From positions 1-43,747 of the forward strand of contig JAAYMU010000153.1 in NCBI GenBank assembly GCA_012521215.1: DNA of 43,747 nt, written 5' to 3'. Shown here piece after piece: positions 22,364 to 29,675 of this stretch. Below the pieces are notes generated by a model, which saw nothing but the letters and a program-made list of their open reading frames with translations, was not told the origin of the DNA and did not search any database. Both the position numbers and the translations under genes were made by a program. The stretch comes from Peptococcaceae bacterium. Lineage in GTDB: Bacteria > Bacillota > Desulfitobacteriia > Desulfitobacteriales > Syntrophobotulaceae. Every line of letters starts with the position of its first letter. The first letter of the stretch is position 1.

Positions 22364-24274
22364 TTAAATTCCTAATCCTTTTCTTTTGTTCAGAATATGG
22401 GCCTCAATGTTATCGGCAACCGTAACAGGATCGTCTCCTATGGTAATTTTCCCGCCTGTAAGACCCTCAACGTCTTCCGTGAGAAGTTTTACCAAATTGG
22501 GTGCTCCTGTGACAAAAGGTGTGGGGGAAAGATGAGTATAGGCCCCGAAAGCGACGGCAAACACCCCATCAATAGTGGCTTTTTGTTCCATCCATTCCGG
22601 TGCGGTTACGGCAATTGGGAGCTGGGGAACATCCACATCGAGATGATCGGCCAGGGCAGTAACCAACATGGAAATCCTGCCGGTATCCGTACAGGTGCCA
22701 AAACTTAGTACCGGAGGGATATGGAGAAGGCTGCAAACGGTTATAAGCCCTTCTCCCGCCATAGCGATGGCCTCCAGGCTGCACAAGCCGGCTACTTCCA
22801 GTCCGTGGTTACCACAGCCGGCAGAGACAATTAGTATATCGCGCTTAATTAATTCCTTGGCCAGGTTTACAGTATTCCAGTCCTGAGGACCGTTTCTTAA
22901 TGAACTGCAGTTGACCAGGGCCACTACTCCTTTGATTTCCCCTCCTGTAATAACATCAACCAGTGGATCCAGCTTATTTCCCAAAGCTGCTAGGACAGCC
23001 TCGGTAGAAAAGCCGGCTATGGCTTTTTGGATCCGTTTCGGGACATAGGGTTTTACTTTTCCATGGCGCTTTTTAAAGTTCTCAATCCCCAGATCAATTA
23101 ACCTCTCAGAGATTTCATCTGCTTGGGGAGGAAAATATGGTATCTTTTCCTGAATTCGCGGTACGCCGATAATGGTGCTGATGGCAACCAAGGCTACCTG
23201 ATATTTTTCGGCATAAGAGTCTATAGCCGGTGGCGAACAATTCTCTTCCATAGCTAAAACATCGACAGCACCGGTAGCCAGCATGGGCTCGATGGTCAGC
23301 CAGTTGCCCATAAGTCCCACGAAGACGTCATCCACAGGATAGCGTTGCAAAAGCTCCTGACCGGTTTCAATTGAGCCGACGGCCCGGATACCCTTGGCGC
23401 CTGCCGCCTTACCCTTTTCTTGGTATTTTGGATCATGTAGTTTTTCAATAGTAAGAGCCCCGATCCATGGTTGGTGGCCGTTAAAAGCGATATTGATATA
23501 ATCCGGATCCAAGATTCCTAAGTCAGTGTTAACTTCATGGGGTGTGGGGGTGCCGAAAATAATATCCTGAACCATTTCCAGTCCGATTTGCGAATTGTAG
23601 ATGGTGGCCAGTCCCAAACGCAGAGCTTTAAGGGCCAAAGAGGTATAATCACCATCCACATTTGTAAGACTGCTGGCTACGCAATTTTGTTCCTCATGAA
23701 CGGTCCCAGCCGGGTAGATGTTTAGCTTTCTCCATACTTCTTTTCTTTTTTTGGGAGCGAAGGCTTCAACCATAAGGTTGGGTTCTTGGGGACTGATGTG
23801 CTGCTGAGCTTCCAGTAGATCGGCCATCTGCACAGCCAGTTGTTTAATATCCTGGTTGGTATTGATCCCTAGCTTTTCGCACATCCATTTAAGTTTATTT
23901 TCATCTTTAATTTGAAAGGGTGAAGTACCTTCGCCGATGGATCTTAAGGTACGGTAGGCTTCATAGGCATGATGGCTGTATGTTCCGGCTCCCAGCGTGT
24001 TTTGGATCAAGAGCTTGCGCATGGCATTGGCGTCCGGCCCGATGCCGCAAACCCCTTTGTCCATGCCTTTATCGGGTAGCCAGCGACAGGGACCATGGGA
24101 ACAAAGCTGGCAGCTTAAACCTTGCAAACAAAACTTGCAGCGGATTTTTTCCTGCTGCATCCAACGGTCAAAGACATTAGTCATGCCGTCTTCTCTTATT
24201 CTTACTAACATTTCTTCCACTGAATCATGATAGCTAACCCGGCCTTCTGCTTTTTCTAAAATCCTTTCGCTCAT
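22364..24274 (-). CDS. cooS: Deviant CooS: CO-dehydrogenase-like hybrid-cluster protein, probably not a CO dehydrogenase
   Basis: 636 residues, the full length of the CooS catalytic subunit. The N-terminal cluster region reads CKFCLQGLSCQLCSHGPC (C46, C49, C55, C58, C63, then C76). C55, C58, C63 and C76 fit the B cluster; the CxxC pair C46/C49 replaces the usual C-x7-C and suggests a [2Fe-2S] D cluster, as in Desulfovibrio CODH. For the catalytic C cluster, H267, C346, C456, C487 and C528 and the lysine K565 are conserved. The position of Cys295 of C. hydrogenoformans CODH-II is Glu303 (GSIETGQELL against GICCTGNEVL), and the proton-path histidines 93 and 99 align with Y99 and E105. It is a lone gene without cooC or acs partners. 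Alignment is from memory. Confidence 0.88.
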   Translation of the reverse strand: MSERILEKAEGRVSYHDSVEEMLVRIREDGMTNVFDRWMQQEKIRCKFCLQGLSCQLCSHGPCRWLPDKGMDKGVCGIGPDANAMRKLLIQNTLGAGTYSHHAYEAYRTLRSIGEGTSPFQIKDENKLKWMCEKLGINTNQDIKQLAVQMADLLEAQQHISPQEPNLMVEAFAPKKRKEVWRKLNIYPAGTVHEEQNCVASSLTNVDGDYTSLALKALRLGLATIYNSQIGLEMVQDIIFGTPTPHEVNTDLGILDPDYINIAFNGHQPWIGALTIEKLHDPKYQEKGKAAGAKGIRAVGSIETGQELLQRYPVDDVFVGLMGNWLTIEPMLATGAVDVLAMEENCSPPAIDSYAEKYQVALVAISTIIGVPRIQEKIPYFPPQADEISERLIDLGIENFKKRHGKVKPYVPKRIQKAIAGFSTEAVLAALGNKLDPLVDVITGGEIKGVVALVNCSSLRNGPQDWNTVNLAKELIKRDILIVSAGCGNHGLEVAGLCSLEAIAMAGEGLITVCSLLHIPPVLSFGTCTDTGRISMLVTALADHLDVDVPQLPIAVTAPEWMEQKATIDGVFAVAFGAYTHLSPTPFVTGAPNLVKLLTEDVEGLTGGKITIGDDPVTVADNIEAHILNKRKGLGI

Positions 24275-24292
24275 ACTCTCATCCCTTCTGCT

Positions 24293-24314
24293 TTACTAAA
24301 AGAATCATTAGTAA
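24293..24314. promoter_or_regulatory. Palindrome upstream of cooS, probable operator
   Basis: TTACTAA (24293-24299) is perfectly inverted as TTAGTAA (24308-24314) across 8 bases. It lies 18 bases upstream of the cooS start codon, just beyond the ribosome binding site (AAGGGATGAG on the minus strand), and within the only 83-base stretch that can hold the cooS promoter. The half-sites ACTAA/TTAGT resemble those in the array at 4889-4940, but spacing and polarity differ. Confidence 0.45.
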
Positions 24315-24346
24315 GTATGTCCAGTAAGGGAAGAAATAATTTAGCT

Positions 24347-24384
24347 TAAGAAAAGAATAGGCCCTGGATTGTGTCCAGGGCCTA
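24347..24384 (-). terminator. Intrinsic terminator of the hom-thrB operon
   Basis: TAGGCCCTGGA (24358-24368) pairs perfectly with 24374-24384 around a 5-base loop. On the minus strand it is followed by TTCTTTTCTTA. It includes the thrB stop codon and separates thrB from the independently transcribed cooS. Confidence 0.88.
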
Positions 24385-25281
24385 CTTTTCCAAGATCACT
24401 GCTCCTTGGGAGTCAATGTCCAGGATTAGAGATTCGGCTTTTAGGGAATGTTTGCTCAGTTCTTGCTTCATGATATTCGCTATTCCGGGTGCGCAGTCCG
24501 CAGGACTAAAGGCCAGAAGGGTTGGCCCCGAGCCGCTTAAGATCGCACCGTATGCCCCGTTCTGCACAGCCTGGGACAAAGCGTCCTCCATTCCCGGGAT
24601 GAGAGATGCTCTTTGATTTTGATGAATCTTATCTTGGGTAGCAATTTTCAGCAGGTCATAGTCCTCGCGAATTAAACAATCTACCAGTAGACCTACGCGA
24701 GAACAATTAAAGGTAACATCTTTGCGGGCTAGATGGGAAGGCAGTATTCTTCTGGCTTTTCTCGTTTCCAGCAAAAAATCGGGGATTACTACTACAGCCT
24801 TAAATTTAGGATTTTTGGCCAGCACTCTGGGAATAATACCGTTTTCAGTCATGACGGTTAAAGTAATTCCACCATATAAGGCCGGAGTGACATTATCGGG
24901 GTGGCCTTCAAAAGAGGTGGCAAGTTTAAGCAGTTCATTTTTTTTCAGAGGATATCCCGCTATAGCATTGGCGGTTAAGAGACCGGCTACTACGGCGGTA
25001 GAACTGCTGCCCAACCCTCTGGTAGGTGGTATATAACTCTCAATGGTGACCTTTAACGGTTGAGGCTCAAAACCGATCTGTCTCCATAAAGCACAGGCTG
25101 ATTTCCAGAAGATATTTCTTTTGTTGGGGGCAATGAAACGGGTATATTTTCCTTTGAGTATAAATTTTGCTGAATTACTGATTTCTATTCGGAATAGATT
25201 ATACAGACTTACAGCCAACCCCATACAGTCGAACCCTGGTCCAAGATTTGCTGAAGTTGCTGGTACTTTAACGATCAACAT
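24382..25281 (-). CDS. thrB: Homoserine kinase
   Basis: 299 residues, a GHMP-family kinase that phosphorylates homoserine to O-phosphohomoserine for threonine synthesis. The N-terminal VKVPATSANLGPGFDCMGLA and the ATP-binding loop PPTRGLGSSSTAVVAG (residues 85-100) are classic, as is GPTLLAF near the C-terminus (SGSGPTLLAF). The start has GGAGGAAG upstream. It follows hom by 67 bases on the same strand, so homoserine is made and phosphorylated from one transcript. Threonine synthase (thrC) is not in the window. Confidence 0.97.
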   Translation of the reverse strand: MLIVKVPATSANLGPGFDCMGLAVSLYNLFRIEISNSAKFILKGKYTRFIAPNKRNIFWKSACALWRQIGFEPQPLKVTIESYIPPTRGLGSSSTAVVAGLLTANAIAGYPLKKNELLKLATSFEGHPDNVTPALYGGITLTVMTENGIIPRVLAKNPKFKAVVVIPDFLLETRKARRILPSHLARKDVTFNCSRVGLLVDCLIREDYDLLKIATQDKIHQNQRASLIPGMEDALSQAVQNGAYGAILSGSGPTLLAFSPADCAPGIANIMKQELSKHSLKAESLILDIDSQGAVILEK

Positions 25282-25348
25282 TTCTTCCTCCGGTTAAATT
25301 AAACACTAAAGCGATGGCGAAAATAGAAAGCCTAAGCGGAGCAGATTT

Positions 25349-26647
25349 TTAAAAAGACAATGAGTTGCCGGTCTCCAGCCGTATAACATTATAGATTTTA
25401 TCCAGTTTATCATAATTGTTCAGCGTCGCAAGGGCCTGGCGAAGCTGCCCTTCCTTGCAGGGGTGGGTAACCAGAACGATTTCCGCACTTTTGTCCTTGC
25501 GGGGTTTTTGAATAATGGAATTAAAACTTATCCCGGCTTCAGCGAAGAAGGAAGCTAGATTAGCAAAAACTCGCGGCTGATCTTGGACTTTTAGGCGAAT
25601 GTAATAACCGGTAGTAAAATCCTGAACAGCTTTGAGCGGGAAATTCTGATAGCTGATGTTGTTATGATATCCTTTAGAACCGGATTCCATATTGCGAACA
25701 ACCTGGATAATATCTGCTACTACCGCACTTCCGGTAGGCAGTGAACCGGCACCTTTACCGTAAAACATAGTTTCCCCCACAGCATCGCCTACGACAAAAA
25801 CAGCGTTGAAAACTCCGTTTACCGTAGCCAAGGGGTGCTTCTTGTCCAAAAGAGTAGGGTGTACTCTGACTTCCACTTCTCCGTCCTCATTTTTAGCGAT
25901 AGCCAAAAGTTTGATTACGCATCCCAATTCATCGGCATATTTAATATCCGCTTTGGAAACTTTGGTTATTCCCTCCACAAAAACCTGATCAGCGGTAACA
26001 GGAGTATTAAATGAAAGTGTAGCAAGGATTGCCAGCTTACGGGCAGCATCCAAGCCTTCCACATCTGCGGTGGGATCGGCCTCGGCAAAACCCAGTTCTT
26101 GAGCTTCATGCAGCACATCTTCAAATTCACGCCCCTGTTCGGTCATAGCTGAGAGTATATAGTTTGTTGTTCCGTTTATGATTCCGATCAGGGAAGAAAT
26201 TCTGTTGGCTGTCAATGACTGTCTTATAGCAGCAATAATCGGTATTCCGCCGGCTACACTGGCTTCAAAATAAAGATCACATTTATTTTGTTCAGCTACA
26301 GACAATAATTCCAGACCATGGGAAGCCAGCAGGTCTTTGTTGGCGGTAATCACATTCTTACCCTGCTTAAAAGCTTCCAGGATATAAGTGCGGGCAGGCT
26401 CGATTCCGCCCATCACTTCGACGATGATATCAATTTCCGGATCATGCAAGAGTTCATAAGGGTTGTCTGTAAAAAGAATTTCCTCTCCATATGGTCTCTC
26501 TTTAAGAAGGTTGCGGACCAGAGCCTTCTTTATAGTAATATCAGCATGTGTCCGGCTAGTAATATCAAAACGGTTGGTTCTTAAGATGGAGGCTACTCCG
26601 GAACCAACAGTCCCATATCCTAATAATCCAATAACTACTTTTTTCAT
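25349..26647 (-). CDS. hom: Homoserine dehydrogenase with C-terminal ACT domain
   Basis: 432 residues. It reduces aspartate semialdehyde to homoserine with NAD(P)H, the branch to threonine and methionine. The N-terminal Rossmann motif is IGLLGYGTVGSGV; the catalytic region has GGIPIIAAIRQSL, INGTTNYILSAM and EAQELGFAEADPTADVEGLD; the last about 80 residues form an ACT domain (RVFANLASFFAEAGISFNSI) for feedback by an amino acid, probably threonine. ATG 26647 is chosen because AGGAGGGG (rc of 26652-26659) stands five bases before it and MKKVVIGLLGYG is the family N-terminus; an ATG six codons earlier lies on the other side of that site. It heads the hom-thrB operon. Confidence 0.96.
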   Translation of the reverse strand: MKKVVIGLLGYGTVGSGVASILRTNRFDITSRTHADITIKKALVRNLLKERPYGEEILFTDNPYELLHDPEIDIIVEVMGGIEPARTYILEAFKQGKNVITANKDLLASHGLELLSVAEQNKCDLYFEASVAGGIPIIAAIRQSLTANRISSLIGIINGTTNYILSAMTEQGREFEDVLHEAQELGFAEADPTADVEGLDAARKLAILATLSFNTPVTADQVFVEGITKVSKADIKYADELGCVIKLLAIAKNEDGEVEVRVHPTLLDKKHPLATVNGVFNAVFVVGDAVGETMFYGKGAGSLPTGSAVVADIIQVVRNMESGSKGYHNNISYQNFPLKAVQDFTTGYYIRLKVQDQPRVFANLASFFAEAGISFNSIIQKPRKDKSAEIVLVTHPCKEGQLRQALATLNNYDKLDKIYNVIRLETGNSLSF

Positions 26648-26697
26648 AAGACCCCTCCTATCCATGTAACAGAAACAATTGTATTCATATAGTGGAC

Positions 26698-26726
26698 ATT
26701 ATAACAATGAGCTCATGGTTTGGCAA
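26698..26726 (-). promoter_or_regulatory. Sigma-A promoter of hom-thrB
   Basis: Read on the minus strand, TTGCCA (26726-26721) and TATAAT (26703-26698) are separated by 17 bases. Transcription would start near 26691, about 45 bases upstream of the hom start codon. Confidence 0.8.
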
Positions 26727-26818
26727 GATGTTTTTCTTATTGTTGCTTGTTTTTTAAAAAATATTAATAAGGATGATAAATGACCCTGTCTAACAGGCCT
26801 AATTTGACTAATTTAATA

Positions 26819-26847
26819 TTGACACTAGGAACTGTATCATATAAACT
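26819..26847 (+). promoter_or_regulatory. Sigma-A promoter of the ilv-leu operon
   Basis: TTGACA (26819-26824) and TAAACT (26842-26847) with a 17-base spacer. Transcription would start near 26854, giving a leader of about 185 bases before ilvE. Confidence 0.68.
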
Positions 26848-26861
26848 ATAAAAAACAATTT

Positions 26862-26961
26862 ATGTCCTATAACAGAAGTCTGCGTTTATTTTTTTCAACC
26901 CGGAAGAAAACTTAAGGAGAATGTAGCGGGTTATTTTATATGAATAACCTTTTCTTTTTTT
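26862..26961 (+). promoter_or_regulatory. Attenuator-like leader of the ilv-leu operon
   Basis: A terminator, GGTTATT (26929-26935) paired with AATAACC (26943-26949) and followed by TTTTCTTTTTTT, stands in the leader 78 bases before ilvE. AACCCG at 26897-26902 can instead pair with CGGGTT at 26927-26932, which would break the terminator stem. A 17-codon reading frame at 26862-26915 (MSYNRSLRLFFSTRKKT) overlaps the first arm but has no ribosome binding site and is not rich in Leu, Ile or Val. I see no T-box sequence. The arrangement suggests transcription attenuation by an unidentified mechanism. The rest of the 391-base gap (hom to ilvE) holds the two divergent promoters. Confidence 0.5.
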
Positions 26962-27038
26962 GATTTTCCCTGGCCGAAGTATTACTGAAGTATTATAATA
27001 ATATTATTATTACTTTGCTTCTAAGGGAGAGAAAAAAC

Positions 27039-27905
27039 ATGATTATTTATTTGGATGGTAAGTTTGTAGAAGAAAAGGAGGCTAAAGTTTCCGTATTTGA
27101 CCATGGTTTTCTCTACGGAGACGGTATATTTGAAGGAATCAGGGCTTACAACGGTCGGGTCTTTAAATTAAAGGAACATATCGATCGTTTATATGAATCG
27201 GCCCAGGCTATTCTTTTAGATATAGGAATCAGCCGTAAAGAAATGATGGATATAGTATTGGAAACTGTAAGAAGAAATAACCTTTCCGATGCTTATATCC
27301 GCCTTGTAGTCTCCAGAGGACCGGGAGACTTGGGCTTGGATCCTAGAAAGTGTCCCAAACCCTCGATCGTTTGTATTGCCGGCAGCATTAAAATGTATCC
27401 CCAAAGCATGTATGAGAACGGTATGGAAATCATCACAGCTACTACCCGCCGCAATAGTGCCGATGCCTTGAGCCCCAGAATTAAGTCCTTGAATTACCTG
27501 AATAATATCATGGCTAAAATGGAAGCTAACCGGGCGGGTGTTATGGAGGCCCTGCTTTTAAATCAAGAGGGTTATGTTTGTGAAGCAACCGGTGATAATG
27601 TATTTATTGTCAAAGATGGAGTGTTGATTACACCCACAATCTATGCCGGAATATTAAAGGGAGTTACCCGGGATACAGTCTTGGATCTGGCTCGTAATTT
27701 TGGTATTCCCTATAGAGAAGATTTGTTCAACCTGATCGATGTCTATACCGCCGATGAGTGTTTCCTAACCGGAACGGCCGCTGAGCTTATTCCTATCACT
27801 GCCGTTGATTCCAGAATAATCGGAGACGGCAAGCCCGGACCTGTTTTCAAAAAATTACTGGCGGCTTTTCAGGAATATGCTAGGAGCAATGGCGAACCCC
27901 TTTAA
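27039..27905 (+). CDS. ilvE: Branched-chain amino-acid aminotransferase
   Basis: 288 residues, a class IV PLP-dependent aminotransferase that interconverts branched-chain 2-oxoacids and Val, Leu or Ile with glutamate. The family motif SVFDHGFLYGDGIFEGIRAY is near the N-terminus (about residues 22-41); the PLP lysine lies in SPRIKSLNYLNNIMAKMEA, and EATGDNVFIVKDGVLITP and FLTGTAAELIPI follow. ATG 27039 is chosen because AAGGGAGAG stands just upstream; an in-frame TTG at 27015 precedes that site. It is the first gene of the ilv-leu operon and lies 67 bases before ilvD. A role with D-amino acids cannot be excluded from sequence, but the operon argues for branched-chain synthesis. Confidence 0.95.
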   Translation: MIIYLDGKFVEEKEAKVSVFDHGFLYGDGIFEGIRAYNGRVFKLKEHIDRLYESAQAILLDIGISRKEMMDIVLETVRRNNLSDAYIRLVVSRGPGDLGLDPRKCPKPSIVCIAGSIKMYPQSMYENGMEIITATTRRNSADALSPRIKSLNYLNNIMAKMEANRAGVMEALLLNQEGYVCEATGDNVFIVKDGVLITPTIYAGILKGVTRDTVLDLARNFGIPYREDLFNLIDVYTADECFLTGTAAELIPITAVDSRIIGDGKPGPVFKKLLAAFQEYARSNGEPL

Positions 27906-27972
27906 TCTTTTTAACTTTGTTATTATCAAAAAATTAAATGAATCATCTATATCTATATAAAGGAGAGGTCAT

Positions 27973-29670
27973 ATGAACAGCGACGCAGTAAAAAAAGGAA
28001 TTGACAGGGCACCACACCGCTCTTTATTAAGAGCGCTTGGGCTTACGGACAGGGAAATGGAAAAGCCCTTGGTGGGTGTAGTTAATTCATTTAACGAATT
28101 GGTTCCTGGTCATATGCACCTGCGACAGCTTGCAGAGGCCGTCAAAGCGGGAGTGCGCGAAAACGGAGGAACCCCGCTGGAGTTTCCGACAATTGGAGTT
28201 TGCGACGGTATTGCCATGGGGCATGAAGGTATGCATTTTTCCCTGGCCAGCCGCGAATTGATTGCTGATTCCATTGAAATCATGGTTAGGGCTCATTGTT
28301 TGGACGCGCTGGTGTTTATCCCCAGCTGCGACAAAATAGTTCCGGGAATGCTTATGGCTGCTATGCGACTTAATCTGCCTTCTATCATTGTCAGCGGCGG
28401 CCCTATGTTGCCGGGAAGATTTCAAGGCGAAGAGGTAAACCTGATTACTGTATTTGAAGCAGTTGGTAAAGTTCATGCCGGGCAGGAAGATGAAGAGTGG
28501 TTAAAAAGCTATGAACAAAAAGCCTGTCCTACCTGTGGCTCCTGTGCAGGAATGTTTACGGCTAACTCCATGAACTGTTTGACTGAAGTTTTGGGTATGG
28601 CTTTGCCCGGTAACGGGACAATTCCCGCTGTTTATTCGGAAAGAATCGTGCTGGCCAAAGAAAGCGGCTATCAGGTAATGAATCTTTGGCGTAATAATAT
28701 CCGTCCTCGGGATATAGTTACCAAAGCTTCAATCGCCAACGGCCTTGCAGCCGATATGGCTATCGGCTGTTCAACCAATACTATTCTTCATCTGCCGGCT
28801 ATTGCTTATGAAGGGGGAATTGATTTTGATCTGGCGGAGGTCAATGCCGTTAGTGATAAAACGCCCCAAATCTGCAAATTGAGTCCGGCCGTGAACGGGC
28901 ATTATCTGGTAGACCTTCATGAGGCCGGGGGTATCAGTGCGGTTCTTAAAACCTTGCTCGACGCAGATCTGATTGATGGTTCCGTAATGACTGTTTCCGG
29001 CACAACTTTAGCAGAAAGGCTGGCCAAGGCAGAGGTGAAAGACCCTGCTGTTATCCGACCGCTGGCTAACCCCTACTCACCTAAAGGAGGCTTGAGCATT
29101 TTGTTTGGTAATCTTGCTCCTGAAGGTGCTGTAATCAAAGTGGGTGCTCTGGCCGAACAGGATGTTGTCTTTGAAGGAAAGGCCAAAGTATATGATGGGG
29201 AGGACGCTGCCGCTGATGCTATTCGCAACGGTAAAATCAAAGCCGGCGATGTGCTTATTATCCGTTACGAGGGACCTAGAGGGGGTCCCGGGATGAGGGA
29301 AATGCTCGGCCCAACGGCTACTTTAGCGGGTATGGGACTTGATTCTACGGTTGCTTTGCTGACCGACGGTCGTTTTTCCGGAGGAAGCAGGGGGCTTTCC
29401 ATAGGTCATATTTCTCCCGAAGCAGCCTTAGGAGGGGAAATAGCTTTTGTGGAAAATGGTGATACTATTAAAATAGATTTAAACAAGCGTACTATTGACT
29501 GGCTTTTGCCCGAAGAAGAGAAAGAAGCCCGCAGGCAAAAATTTGACCCGGCCAAGGGGTTGCAAAAGGCTTATCAAGTAGCGGGGCGCACCGGTTATCT
29601 GGGACGTTATGCCCAGTTTGTGCAATCAGCTAATAAAGGAGCTGCCTTCAGATCAACGAAGGGGGATTAA
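27973..29670 (+). CDS. ilvD: Dihydroxy-acid dehydratase
   Basis: 565 residues, normal length. An iron-sulfur enzyme that dehydrates 2,3-dihydroxyisovalerate and its methylvalerate homologue to the 2-oxoacids in valine and isoleucine synthesis. Seen: FIPSCDKIVPGMLMA and KACPTCGSCAGMFTANSMNC (cluster cysteines), GPRGGPGMREMLGPTA and TDGRFSGGSRGLSIGHISPE. AAGGAGAGG precedes the ATG. It is second in the ilv-leu operon, six bases before ilvB. The cluster should be oxygen sensitive, in keeping with an anaerobic host. Confidence 0.98.
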   Translation: MNSDAVKKGIDRAPHRSLLRALGLTDREMEKPLVGVVNSFNELVPGHMHLRQLAEAVKAGVRENGGTPLEFPTIGVCDGIAMGHEGMHFSLASRELIADSIEIMVRAHCLDALVFIPSCDKIVPGMLMAAMRLNLPSIIVSGGPMLPGRFQGEEVNLITVFEAVGKVHAGQEDEEWLKSYEQKACPTCGSCAGMFTANSMNCLTEVLGMALPGNGTIPAVYSERIVLAKESGYQVMNLWRNNIRPRDIVTKASIANGLAADMAIGCSTNTILHLPAIAYEGGIDFDLAEVNAVSDKTPQICKLSPAVNGHYLVDLHEAGGISAVLKTLLDADLIDGSVMTVSGTTLAERLAKAEVKDPAVIRPLANPYSPKGGLSILFGNLAPEGAVIKVGALAEQDVVFEGKAKVYDGEDAAADAIRNGKIKAGDVLIIRYEGPRGGPGMREMLGPTATLAGMGLDSTVALLTDGRFSGGSRGLSIGHISPEAALGGEIAFVENGDTIKIDLNKRTIDWLLPEEEKEARRQKFDPAKGLQKAYQVAGRTGYLGRYAQFVQSANKGAAFRSTKGD

Positions 29671-29675
29671 CCAAA

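Noticed and set aside
22364-24274. Functional CO dehydrogenase feeding the Wood-Ljungdahl pathway
   Set aside because: A C-cluster cysteine and the catalytic-base histidine are replaced, and no acs, cooC or methyl-branch genes are adjacent.
26921-26961. Tiny leader peptides at 26921 (start-stop) and 26940 (MNNLFFF)
   Set aside because: Neither has a properly spaced ribosome binding site; the second is simply the terminator stem and T tract read as codons.
26854-27038. T-box riboswitch upstream of ilvE
   Set aside because: No AGGGTGG...ACCGCG sequence, no Stem I motifs, and the leader is too short.
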